A stretch of 64,000 nt of DNA from Faecalibacter rhinopitheci (GTDB taxonomy: Bacteria > Bacteroidota > Bacteroidia > Flavobacteriales > Weeksellaceae), in the NCBI RefSeq assembly GCF_015234135.1, contig NZ_JADGIK010000004.1, positions 186,001 to 250,000 of the forward strand, given 5' to 3'. Every line of letters starts with the position of its first letter. Within the stretch, counting starts at the first letter, position 1. Shown here one piece after another: positions 1 through 7,441 of the stretch. A program made the position numbers and the translations under genes. The notes beneath the pieces were generated by a model. That model was not told where the DNA came from and made no database searches. It was given only the letters and a program-made list of their open reading frames with translations.

Positions 1-189
1 TTCAGCATCTTGTAAAAGTTTCGTATCAGCTAATAAATTTGATGATGTATTAGTTGAACTTTTATCCAATTCATTGTCAACTTGTGTGGCTGATGTTTGT
101 TCAGAAGAATTAACTTTTTTATCACCTTCTCCACAAGAAATTAAAAAGAAAGCAGAACCTATAAGCATTGTTATAATTGACTTGTTCAT
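1..189 (-). CDS. Lipoprotein N-terminus, cut by window edge
   Basis: The first 63 codons of a gene that continues off the left edge. The start MNKSIITML is followed by a short hydrophobic stretch and the lipobox-like sequence LISCG, so Cys near residue 19 would be lipidated. After it comes a Ser/Thr/Asn-rich linker (SSEQTSATQ) typical of exported lipoproteins. No folded domain is visible in this fragment and the function is unknown. It is divergent from hmgA, with 368 bases between. Confidence 0.7.
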   Translation of the reverse strand, partial: MNKSIITMLIGSAFFLISCGEGDKKVNSSEQTSATQVDNELDKSSTNTSSNLLADTKLLQDAE

Positions 190-557
190 ATATTTTAGAT
201 TAAGATTTAAATGCTTAAAATTATAAGATGTATTAAGTCTATACAATCGCTGAAATAAGGGATATTAGTGTATGTGAAATATAACTTAAATTTTATTTAT
301 AAACCTGTAATTAAAATTTTAATGATTTTTAAAGTGTATTTTGTACAATTAAAATGAATGCCTATATTTGGATAACTACAAAAAAATAAATGCAACGCAA
401 TAAAGTACATAATAAACCTTTATTTATCGGGATGAGTAAACAGACTGCTGCATTACTTACAAAGATTGTATTTGCACAATATTCTTTTTAGAATTTTGAA
501 TATACATATGTCATAAAAGACATATTTTACCTTTTCATTAATACAAACAAAAGACAT
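190..557. other. Divergent intergenic region upstream of hmgA
   Basis: This 368-base AT-rich spacer separates the divergent lipoprotein and hmgA starts. I see no open frame with coding character and no RNA gene. The only structure I can support is a GACATAT/ATATGTC repeat set close to hmgA, listed separately. No exact TTTG-N19-TAnnTTTG promoter was found for hmgA. Confidence 0.5.
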
Positions 558-559
558 AT
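506..559. promoter_or_regulatory. Repeat set GACATAT overlapping hmgA start, possible operator
   Basis: ATATGTC (506-512) and GACATAT (519-525) form an inverted repeat with a 6-base spacer. The 11-mer AAAAGACATAT at 515-525 recurs exactly at 549-559, running into the hmgA ATG. The two direct copies are 34 bases apart, a little over three helical turns. This layout suits binding of a dimeric regulator of tyrosine catabolism, but no regulator gene is adjacent. The operator role is inferred. Confidence 0.35.
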
Positions 560-1715
560 GCCACTATATCACGCGTTGGGTAATTTCCCACAGAAAAGAC
601 ATACCGTATTCCGAAAACCTAATGGAGAACTCTATGCCGAAGAGCTGGTGTCTACTCACGGATTTTCGAGTACGTATTCCAATGTCTACCATTGTTATCC
701 GCCAACATTGGTCAAAGAAATTAATGAACCATTTTCTGTTGAACCCAAAATAGCTCGCGCAAAACATCTAAAGCATACCTCATTAAAAGGTTTTCGTGTA
801 AAACCAACGGATGATTATATCGAATCAAGAGTTCCGATATTAGTGAACAACGATTTACATATTTCTTTAGCGGCACCAAAAAAATCCATGACGGATTACT
901 TTTATAAGAATTCAATGGCTGATGAGGTTATTTTTATTCATGAAGGTTCAGGAATACTAAAAACTGGTTATGGTCAAATTCCGTTTGAATATGGGGATTA
1001 TTTAGTGATTCCACGCGGAATTATTTATCAATTGCATTTCAAGGATGAGAATAATCGTTTATTTATAACAGAATCTTTTAGTCCTATTGAAACGCCTCGT
1101 CGTTACCGCAATCATTTTGGTCAGTTAATGGAACATGCACCATTTTGTGAACGTGATATCAAACGTCCACAAGATTTAGAGACACATGATAAACACGGAG
1201 ATTTCAAAATAATGATTAAAAAGGAAGGATTAATATACCCATATGTATACGGTACACATCCTTTCGATTTTGTAGGTTGGGATGGTTATCATTATCCTTG
1301 GGCTTTTTCGATTCATAATTTTGAACCAATAACTGGTCGAATTCATCAACCACCTCCAGTGCATCAAACATTTGAAGGTGCAGGTTTTGTAATTTGTAGT
1401 TTTGTTCCTCGATTGTTTGATTATCATCCTAATGCTATTCCAGCACCTTATAATCATAGTAATGTTGATTCGGATGAAATTTTATATTATGTGGATGGAG
1501 ATTTTATGTCGCGTAAATCAGTAGAAAAAGGGCAAATTACATTACACCCTGCAGGTATTCCACATGGTCCACATCCAGGAACAGTTGAGAAATCAATCGG
1601 AGCAAAAGAAACGCATGAATTAGCTGTAATGATTGATCCATTTAGACCCTTAATGCTTACCGAACAAGCATTGGCTTTAGAAGATCCAGATTATTATAAA
1701 TCATGGATGTATTAA
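558..1715 (+). CDS. hmgA: Homogentisate 1,2-dioxygenase
   Basis: Opens the ring of homogentisate to maleylacetoacetate in tyrosine and phenylalanine breakdown, using non-heme Fe(II) in the cytoplasm. The protein is 385 residues, shorter than the roughly 430-445 of proteobacterial and animal enzymes. The C-terminal cupin carries the expected iron ligands: His300 in APYNHSN, Glu307 in DSDEIL and His336 in GIPHGPHPG. The motif RIHQPPPVHQTFEG at 261-274 is also characteristic. The ATG is preceded by an A-rich leader, not a Shine-Dalgarno site. hppD, which makes the substrate, follows 95 bases downstream on the same strand, so the two probably form one catabolic unit. Fumarylacetoacetase is not in the window. 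Confidence 0.93.
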   Translation: MPLYHALGNFPQKRHTVFRKPNGELYAEELVSTHGFSSTYSNVYHCYPPTLVKEINEPFSVEPKIARAKHLKHTSLKGFRVKPTDDYIESRVPILVNNDLHISLAAPKKSMTDYFYKNSMADEVIFIHEGSGILKTGYGQIPFEYGDYLVIPRGIIYQLHFKDENNRLFITESFSPIETPRRYRNHFGQLMEHAPFCERDIKRPQDLETHDKHGDFKIMIKKEGLIYPYVYGTHPFDFVGWDGYHYPWAFSIHNFEPITGRIHQPPPVHQTFEGAGFVICSFVPRLFDYHPNAIPAPYNHSNVDSDEILYYVDGDFMSRKSVEKGQITLHPAGIPHGPHPGTVEKSIGAKETHELAVMIDPFRPLMLTEQALALEDPDYYKSWMY

Positions 1716-1810
1716 ATTGGTTATGAGATTATTAATTTTATAAGCCTGTCGAAGAGTAAATTAAAGTTGACTTAACGCATAAATACAAAGTAAATAAAAC
1801 ACCATAAAAA

Positions 1811-2941
1811 ATGAGTACACAAACATTTGCAGAAAAAATTGCACAAGCACAAGACTTTCTTCCGATTAATGGAACAGATTATATCGAATTTTATGTAGGA
1901 AATGCTAAACAATCTGCACACTATTACAAAACAGCATTCGGTTTTCAAGAAATTGCCTATGCTGGACCTGAAACAGGAGTTAGAGATCGTGCTTCTTATG
2001 TTTTACAACAGGGTAAAATACGTTTAGTTTTAACCTCAGGTTTAAAATCTGATTCCCCCATTTGTCAGCATGCTATGGAACATGGTGATGGAGTAAAAGT
2101 TTTAGCACTTTGGGTAGATGATGCATTTGATGCCTTTGTCCAAACTACTAAACGTGGCGGGAAAGTATATTTAGAACCTACAACACTTTCTGATGAATTT
2201 GGAGAGATAAAAATGGCTGGGATTTTTACGTATGGAGAAACTGTTCATATGTTTATTGAACGTAAAAACTACAATGGACCATTTATGCCAGGATACGTTA
2301 AATCTGAATCTGCTTATCAACCTTCAGACTGTGGCTTATTATATGTAGATCATTGTGTAGGAAATGTTGGATGGAACCGCATGGATGAAGTAGTACAGTG
2401 GTATCAAGAGGTGATGGGATTCGTAAATATCTTATCATTTGATGATAAACAGATCAATACAGAATATTCAGCGTTAATGTCTAAAGTAATGAGTAATGGC
2501 AATGGGTATTCAAAATTTCCAATTAATGAACCTGCAGAGGGGAAGAAAAAGTCGCAAGTTGAAGAATATTTAGATTTCTACCAAGGAGAAGGAGTGCAGC
2601 ATATTGCTGTAGCAACAAAAGATATTGTAAAAACTGTAACCGAATTAAAATCTAGAGGAGTTGAATTTTTATCTCCACCACCGGAAGCTTATTACGAAAT
2701 GATTCCAGATCGAGTAGGAGAAATTGATGAAGACATTAAAAAATTGCAAGATTTAGGAATATTAGTTGATTGTGATGAAGAAGGTTATTTGTTACAAATA
2801 TTTACTAAACCTGTAGAGGATCGTCCAACTTTATTCTATGAAATAATTGAAAGACATGGGGCACAATCTTTTGGCGCTGGGAATTTTAAGGCTTTATTTG
2901 AATCTTTAGAAAGAGAACAAGCAAAAAGAGGAAATTTATAA
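1811..2941 (+). CDS. hppD: 4-hydroxyphenylpyruvate dioxygenase
   Basis: Converts 4-hydroxyphenylpyruvate to homogentisate, the substrate of the HmgA encoded just upstream, using Fe(II) and O2. The protein is 376 residues, normal for the family, with two vicinal-oxygen-chelate halves: about 20-155, and a catalytic half about 175-365. The metal triad is visible as His181 (VDHCVGN), His264 (GVQHIAV) and Glu344 (LFYEIIER). The C-terminal helix sequence SFGAGNFKALFES, which gates the active site in this family, is intact. A strong terminator follows immediately, so the hmgA-hppD unit ends here. Confidence 0.95.
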   Translation: MSTQTFAEKIAQAQDFLPINGTDYIEFYVGNAKQSAHYYKTAFGFQEIAYAGPETGVRDRASYVLQQGKIRLVLTSGLKSDSPICQHAMEHGDGVKVLALWVDDAFDAFVQTTKRGGKVYLEPTTLSDEFGEIKMAGIFTYGETVHMFIERKNYNGPFMPGYVKSESAYQPSDCGLLYVDHCVGNVGWNRMDEVVQWYQEVMGFVNILSFDDKQINTEYSALMSKVMSNGNGYSKFPINEPAEGKKKSQVEEYLDFYQGEGVQHIAVATKDIVKTVTELKSRGVEFLSPPPEAYYEMIPDRVGEIDEDIKKLQDLGILVDCDEEGYLLQIFTKPVEDRPTLFYEIIERHGAQSFGAGNFKALFESLEREQAKRGNL

Positions 2942-2950
2942 ATTACTTTC

Positions 2951-2983
2951 AAAAAGCTAATTCTAAATGAATTAGCTTTTTTA
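2951..2983 (+). terminator. Intrinsic terminator of hppD
   Basis: Arms AAAAAGCTAATT (2951-2962) and AATTAGCTTTTTT (2970-2982) pair around a 7-base loop, ending in a T run. It starts ten bases after the hppD stop. Confidence 0.8.
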
Positions 2984-3135
2984 TTATATAATATTGGAAC
3001 ATAATTTGTTATACAATACATACTATATATATATCATCAATTATGAATTATATTTAGTATGTTTTTCTTAAAAATTATCTGTATATAAATTTCCTCATAA
3101 TTAGATTACTTATTATTAGGTAACTGAATTCTATG

Positions 3136-3163
3136 AATCACTAATTTAGCTAATTTAGTGATT
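3136..3163. promoter_or_regulatory. 28-bp near-perfect palindrome upstream of curli genes
   Basis: Arms AATCACTAA (3136-3144) and TTAGTGATT (3155-3163) flank a TTAGCTAA core. Thirteen of fourteen base pairs across the dyad are symmetric. The sequence also reads as a tandem CTAATTTAG repeat. It ends about 22 bases before a TAAATTTG -7-like box and 55 bases before the curlin ATG. No T run follows, so it is not a terminator. A dimeric activator or repressor site is the most likely reading, perhaps for the LuxR-type regulator downstream of the operon. That link is inferred. Confidence 0.5.
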
Positions 3164-3184
3164 TACTTTTGTTTATATCTGAGT

Positions 3185-3192
3185 TAAATTTG
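3185..3192 (+). promoter_or_regulatory. Possible -7 box of curli promoter
   Basis: TAAATTTG matches the Bacteroidota -7 consensus TAnnTTTG and lies 25 bases before the curlin ATG. A TTTG occurs at 3168-3171 but only 13 bases upstream, too close for a standard -33 element. The promoter would therefore be weak without an activator. Confidence 0.4.
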
Positions 3193-3217
3193 AATATCAA
3201 TCAAAAATACTTAGATT

Positions 3218-4366
3218 ATGAAAAAAATTACTTTATCATTAATGGCAGTGTTCATGTCAGCACTCGCTTTTGCTCAAACTAACCAAGATACGTCTATTCA
3301 ACTTGGATTAGGTAATGAAACGTATGTTTCTCAACAGGGCTGGAATAATACAAACGAACAATTACAATTAGGTATATCAAATTATTCAGATATTAGTCAA
3401 GAGGGATGGTTTAACCAAAATACTACATTAAGTGTAGGATTAGAAAATCAATCTTATGTAGATCAATATGGGATCTTAAATTCAAATTCCACAACTCAGG
3501 TGGGCGAAATGAATGTTGGTGTAGTTTCACAATCTGGCTATGATAATAGTTCTACTCAAATGCAATTAGGAACTTCAAATGGAGCACTTGTAAATCAAGT
3601 TGGTAATTATAATAGCGCAGATCAATATCAATTAGGTTCAGGAAATACTGCTTTAGCTTACCAAGATGGAAATTCTAATACTATTATTCAAGATCAGCAA
3701 GGTGATTCAAATTTTGCCTTAAGTTTACAAGACGGTTCGAGTAATGGTTCTTACCAATTCCAAGTTGGAAATGATAATTTAGCGTATAGTTTTCAAGATG
3801 GAACTTCAAATAATAGCTTACAACAACAACAAGGAAATTATAATACAGCATTAAATGAACAATCTGGAGTGCTTAATACTTCAGACCAAAGTCAAGTTGG
3901 AGATGGAAATTATGTGTCGAATTTTCAATCTGGATGGTTAAACTCATCTCAGCAAGTACAATTAGGTGATGATAATACTGCTACTGTAGAACAAGTAGGT
4001 GTAAGAAATGATGCATTACAGTTACAATGGGGGGATAATAATTTAGCTTCATCTAATCAATCAGGTAATATAAATAATTCACTTCAACTACAAATTGGAA
4101 ATTATAACACGGCTGCATCCACACAAGACGGAGATTTTAATAATGTAATTCAATTACAAAATGGAGTATACAATGATGCTACAGCTTATCAATTAGGTGA
4201 TTCTAATTCTATTATGCAGAATCAATCGGGTAGTTATAATAATGCTTTAGATATTCAATTAGGTTCATCTAATGTAAGTATGGTTTCTCAAACTGGTCTT
4301 GGGCATACTCATCTTGGGCTACAAGTTGGTGTAGGTAACACAATGACAGTTAATCAATCAAATTAA
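3218..4366 (+). CDS. Major curlin-repeat fibre subunit (CsgA-like)
   Basis: Predicted secreted amyloid subunit of a curli fibre. A Sec signal peptide MKKITLSLMAVFMSALAFAQ (1-20) is followed by exactly 33 consecutive 11-residue units (21-382, the last one residue short). Nothing lies outside the repeat. Each unit fits xN-x5-Q-x-G-x, which is half of the enterobacterial curlin repeat S-x5-Q-x-G-x2-N-x5-Q. The protein thus holds about 16.5 full repeats, against five in E. coli CsgA. Units mostly alternate between Q-L/V-G and Q-S/D-G, giving a 22-residue rhythm that slips by one unit near 25/26. It is the first gene of the curli operon and is followed by its own terminator, which suits a subunit needed in excess. 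It could serve as CsgB and CsgA combined, but its size and position favour the fibre role. Confidence 0.88.
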   Translation: MKKITLSLMAVFMSALAFAQTNQDTSIQLGLGNETYVSQQGWNNTNEQLQLGISNYSDISQEGWFNQNTTLSVGLENQSYVDQYGILNSNSTTQVGEMNVGVVSQSGYDNSSTQMQLGTSNGALVNQVGNYNSADQYQLGSGNTALAYQDGNSNTIIQDQQGDSNFALSLQDGSSNGSYQFQVGNDNLAYSFQDGTSNNSLQQQQGNYNTALNEQSGVLNTSDQSQVGDGNYVSNFQSGWLNSSQQVQLGDDNTATVEQVGVRNDALQLQWGDNNLASSNQSGNINNSLQLQIGNYNTAASTQDGDFNNVIQLQNGVYNDATAYQLGDSNSIMQNQSGSYNNALDIQLGSSNVSMVSQTGLGHTHLGLQVGVGNTMTVNQSN

Positions 4367-4384
4367 CAAATTTATAATTTTTAT

Positions 4385-4419
4385 AAAAGAGGGAAAAAGC
4401 TAGTCTTTTCCCTTTTTTA
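4385..4419 (+). terminator. Terminator/attenuator between curlin and secretion genes
   Basis: GGGAAAA (4391-4397) pairs with TTTTCCC (4406-4412) around an 8-base loop. The stem extends through flanking A/T pairs and ends in a T run. It lies 20-50 bases after the curlin stop and before the small curlin-like gene. Partial read-through would give abundant fibre-subunit mRNA and less mRNA for the export machinery. Confidence 0.75.
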
Positions 4420-4437
4420 TAAAATTAATATTTCTAT

Positions 4438-4809
4438 ATGAGAGCAATAATTTACATATTTTTTGTTTTTCTTCCAATATGTATATATGCACAGGATTTA
4501 AAATCAATAAATGCGAATAATGTAATAGATTATCTAAATATAAATTCAAAAACAATTACTGTACAAAATGGTAATTACAATTTGATAGATCTTTATTTAC
4601 ATGATAATGTTATTGATGTTATCCAAGTTGGTCATTATAATAATCTACAATACGATACAAGAAATAATGTGAATTCAGGTCATCATACTCAAGTAGAAAT
4701 GTTTGGAAATAATAATTCTATACAAATCATAGGTGCTAATTCTATTTCTGATGAAATGAACTTACAAATTATTGGAGATAATAGAACAGTTCTGATACAC
4801 AATAAATAA
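4438..4809 (+). CDS. Small curlin-like protein, possible CsgB nucleator
   Basis: A 123-residue exported protein with signal peptide MRAIIYIFFVFLPICIYAQ. The mature part has degenerate curlin-type turns: VQNGNYN near 42, IQVGHYN near 62, VEMFGNNN near 86, IQIIGANS near 95 and LQIIGDN near 109. This spacing resembles the Q-x-G-x-x-N core of curlin repeats, but far less regularly than the large subunit upstream. In curli systems a weakly conserved second repeat protein (CsgB) nucleates the fibre at the cell surface, and the position between curlin and csgE fits that role. No direct CsgB signature is visible, so the assignment rests on context and repeat pattern. csgE begins only six bases after its stop. 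Confidence 0.65.
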   Translation: MRAIIYIFFVFLPICIYAQDLKSINANNVIDYLNINSKTITVQNGNYNLIDLYLHDNVIDVIQVGHYNNLQYDTRNNVNSGHHTQVEMFGNNNSIQIIGANSISDEMNLQIIGDNRTVLIHNK

Positions 4810-4815
4810 AAATTT

Positions 4816-5559
4816 ATGCAAAAACGATGTATATTATTTATAATCTTAAATTTTTCAAGACTATTTGCTCAAGATACTAACATAGATATATTGCCTATAA
4901 TTGATGTGTCGGAATTTGAAAAAATGGTTCATTTGAAAGGTTTAGCTTTGAATAATGACGAAACTATTCATGAATTAAATTATTTATTAGTTGCTATTAA
5001 GCAAGGAGAAGACAGTAATTTATCTACTCAAAAACAAGAAGGTAAATTTGTGATTGAATCTAATCAAAAAATTACGTTAAGTGATATTCGTCTAAACATT
5101 AATAAGGGTGATGAAATCAAAGCTTATTTATTCATACGAGATGATTTAAAAAATCAACTTATCGCTAAAGATTCCCTTTTTATAAAATATGATGGAATAA
5201 AACTTATACTAAATGACTATAAAAAGAATCAAGTAAAACTTGAAAAAGAAGAATTTGTATTACGAGGTTTGGTAATAGATCAAACCAAAACTAAGTTAGG
5301 CAAAGATTTTTTTGATCTATTTTATTCTAAATATAGTTTACTTAATGAAATGTATCATTTTATTATTAATATAAATGAAATTCCTACAATGGGTAGATCT
5401 TTTATTCTTCAAATAGAAGATGGGGATAATATATTACATAGTTTTAGAATGTCTCCTAGTGAAGAATATTTAACTGCTCAAGTAGAGTTTATTTTAAGAA
5501 TGTTGAATCAATATAACAACGAGAAAAAATTCATTAAACAACAAATAACTTCTCCCTAA
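4816..5559 (+). CDS. csgE: Curli assembly protein CsgE with CsgH-like N-terminal domain
   Basis: CsgE forms a periplasmic cap on the CsgG pore and selects curlin for export. The C-terminal part (about 146-232) shows the family pattern: FVLRGLVIDQTKTKLGKDFF, then MGRSFILQIEDGD and a final helix EEYLTAQVEFILRML. The whole protein is 247 residues, roughly twice E. coli CsgE (about 129). A signal peptide (1-18) is followed by an extra domain at about 28-126. Its pattern, YLLVAIKQG...QEGKF...ITLSDIRLNINKGDEIKAYL, resembles CsgC/CsgH-type beta-sandwich proteins that inhibit premature amyloid formation. That domain assignment is my inference from pattern. It lies 6 bases after the small curlin gene and 18 before csgF. 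Confidence 0.85.
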   Translation: MQKRCILFIILNFSRLFAQDTNIDILPIIDVSEFEKMVHLKGLALNNDETIHELNYLLVAIKQGEDSNLSTQKQEGKFVIESNQKITLSDIRLNINKGDEIKAYLFIRDDLKNQLIAKDSLFIKYDGIKLILNDYKKNQVKLEKEEFVLRGLVIDQTKTKLGKDFFDLFYSKYSLLNEMYHFIININEIPTMGRSFILQIEDGDNILHSFRMSPSEEYLTAQVEFILRMLNQYNNEKKFIKQQITSP

Positions 5560-5577
5560 CTCATTATATCATTTAAA

Positions 5578-5991
5578 ATGAAATGGCCTATTATTATTTT
5601 ACTCATAATCGTTGGAGCAATACCATGTATTGGCCAACAAATGGTTTATAAACCTATTAATTCCGCTTTTGGCGGTGATAATTACAATTACAATTGGTTA
5701 TTAAGTTCTGCTAATGCTCAAAATCAATTTAAAGCTAACACTGGATATGCGGGGCTTAAGCCAAATACTGCTATTAGCGGTTTTCAAGAAAATCTAAACA
5801 GACAGTTATTAAATAAAATATCAAATGGATTATTTGGAGGTAGCTATGATGATACTAAAATGGATCCAGGTGTTTATAATCTAGGTAGCCTAAATGTTAC
5901 AATTGCCGAATATTTCGGGGGCCTTTATATAAGCATTATCGATATTTTAACTGGAGAACAAACTAATATTAATTTGCCAAATTCATATTAG
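5578..5991 (+). CDS. csgF: Curli assembly protein CsgF
   Basis: CsgF inserts its mature N-terminus into the CsgG pore and couples export to fibre nucleation at the surface. The 137-residue protein has a signal peptide (MKWPIIILLI to about residue 20, cleavage near GQ). The diagnostic stretch is VYKPINSAFGGDNYNYNWLL followed by SSANAQNQF, which aligns with the E. coli FRNPNFGG...LLNSAQAQN region. The C-terminal half (TIAEYFGGLYISIIDILTGE) also suits the family. It is placed between csgE and csgG in the same direction. Confidence 0.9.
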   Translation: MKWPIIILLIIVGAIPCIGQQMVYKPINSAFGGDNYNYNWLLSSANAQNQFKANTGYAGLKPNTAISGFQENLNRQLLNKISNGLFGGSYDDTKMDPGVYNLGSLNVTIAEYFGGLYISIIDILTGEQTNINLPNSY

Positions 5992-6023
5992 TAAAAGAAA
6001 AGTAAACAATAAAAAACTAAAAA

Positions 6024-7430
6024 ATGTATAAACTAACATGTAACCTAACAAAAATACATTTTCTACTTTCAATTTTACTTTTATATGTTTTTAATAGTTG
6101 TAGTGCATTAATTAATGCACCTACAGATAAAGAACAATCAACCTTAGGTGAAGTTACACCATATACGCAAAAATTAAAATTATTACCTTCTCCAAAAGAG
6201 AAAGTTGTAGTGGCAGTTTATAAATTTAAAGACCAAACAGGTCAATATAAACCGTCGGAATTTAATGCGAATTGGAGTACTGCTATACCTCAAGGAACGA
6301 CTTCTATATTATTAAAAGCATTGGAAGATTCTAAATGGTTTACCACTATTGAAAGAGAAAATATAAGTGATTTACTTAATGAAAGACAAATCATAAAATC
6401 AACAAGACAAGAATATGCTTCTTTTCAATCTGCAGAAGATCAGAAAATTGCAAATCAAATTCTTCCTCCCTTATTATTCGCGGGAATTATTTTGGAAGGC
6501 GGAATTGTATCCTATGATTCTAATATCATGACAGGAGGAGCAGGAGCAAGATACTTTGGGATTGGAGGAAGTACGCAATATAGGCAAGATAGAATATCTG
6601 TATATCTAAGAGCTGTATCCACTAATACAGGTAAAATTTTAAAAACTGTTTATACTTCAAAAACGATTTTATCGCAATCTTTAAATGGTAGTTTTTTTAG
6701 ATATGTAGATTTAGAGAGATTATTAGAAGCTGAAGTTGGAATTACTAAAAATGAACCTGTTCATTTAGCAGTAAAGGAAGCTATTGAAAAAGCTGTATAC
6801 GATTTGATTATTGAAGGTTCAAAAGATCAGTTATGGAATGTAGATCAAAAAGATCAATCAAATTTTAAGGAACTAATCGAAAAATCACATATTGAAGATT
6901 CTATCAATAATTACAGAGTAGATAATGTTATTCTCAAACCCAGAAGAGGTAAGTTTGCTGTACTTGGAAACTTTAATGGACAGATAATAAAAGGAGATTA
7001 TCAAGAAAGTAAAATTAAACCAGGATTTACTGTTGGTGCTAAATACTTTCTTTCTAAAAATATTAATTTTGAAGCTTCCTTTTCAAGTTTTGCATTGGAA
7101 AATAGAGGGATATTTAAACAGAATTTTAATAGTATTGATCTTAATTTAGAATATATATTTTTACCGGAAGATAATGTTTCACCATTTTTATTTGGTGGAA
7201 TAGGTTTATTGACCCCTCAAAAGAAAAATAGTGATTCAAGAGGTAAAGCAAATATCGGTGCTGGATTTGAATACCTGCCTTTACCAAATGTGGGTGTTAG
7301 AGCTTACGGAGAATATGATTTTGGTTTCAATGATGATTGGGACAATTTTATAGGTGGTAAGCGTAAAGACAATGTAATCGTATTTGGGATAGGGGTAAAC
7401 TTATATTTTGGTAAAAAATTTAACAAATAA
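6024..7430 (+). CDS. csgG: Curli secretion channel CsgG with C-terminal beta-barrel-like extension
   Basis: Outer-membrane lipoprotein that forms the nonameric curlin export pore. The lipobox FNSC places the acylated Cys at 26. Residues about 58-275 follow E. coli CsgG closely, with STAIPQGTTSILLKALEDSKWF, LLNERQII, GGAGARYFGIGGSTQY, STNTGKILKTV and LLEAEVGITKNEPV. Total length is 468, against about 277 in E. coli. The extra 190 C-terminal residues alternate like beta strands (FTVGAKYFLSKNINFEASF, VGVRAYGEYDFGF, VIVFGIGVNLYFGKK), resembling an OmpA-like outer-membrane barrel. In the constriction loop, Asn83 is kept but E. coli Phe56 corresponds to Trp84, and the Tyr51 equivalent appears lost. 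Expression is probably coupled to csgE and csgF upstream. Confidence 0.93.
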   Translation: MYKLTCNLTKIHFLLSILLLYVFNSCSALINAPTDKEQSTLGEVTPYTQKLKLLPSPKEKVVVAVYKFKDQTGQYKPSEFNANWSTAIPQGTTSILLKALEDSKWFTTIERENISDLLNERQIIKSTRQEYASFQSAEDQKIANQILPPLLFAGIILEGGIVSYDSNIMTGGAGARYFGIGGSTQYRQDRISVYLRAVSTNTGKILKTVYTSKTILSQSLNGSFFRYVDLERLLEAEVGITKNEPVHLAVKEAIEKAVYDLIIEGSKDQLWNVDQKDQSNFKELIEKSHIEDSINNYRVDNVILKPRRGKFAVLGNFNGQIIKGDYQESKIKPGFTVGAKYFLSKNINFEASFSSFALENRGIFKQNFNSIDLNLEYIFLPEDNVSPFLFGGIGLLTPQKKNSDSRGKANIGAGFEYLPLPNVGVRAYGEYDFGFNDDWDNFIGGKRKDNVIVFGIGVNLYFGKKFNK

Positions 7431-7441
7431 ATTCTAAAATT

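Noticed and set aside
3278-4366. 33-base periodic repeats that might look like a CRISPR array
   Set aside because: The period equals 11 codons, the reading frame is open throughout and the repeats vary at the base level. They are protein repeats of the curlin gene, and there are no spacers or cas genes.
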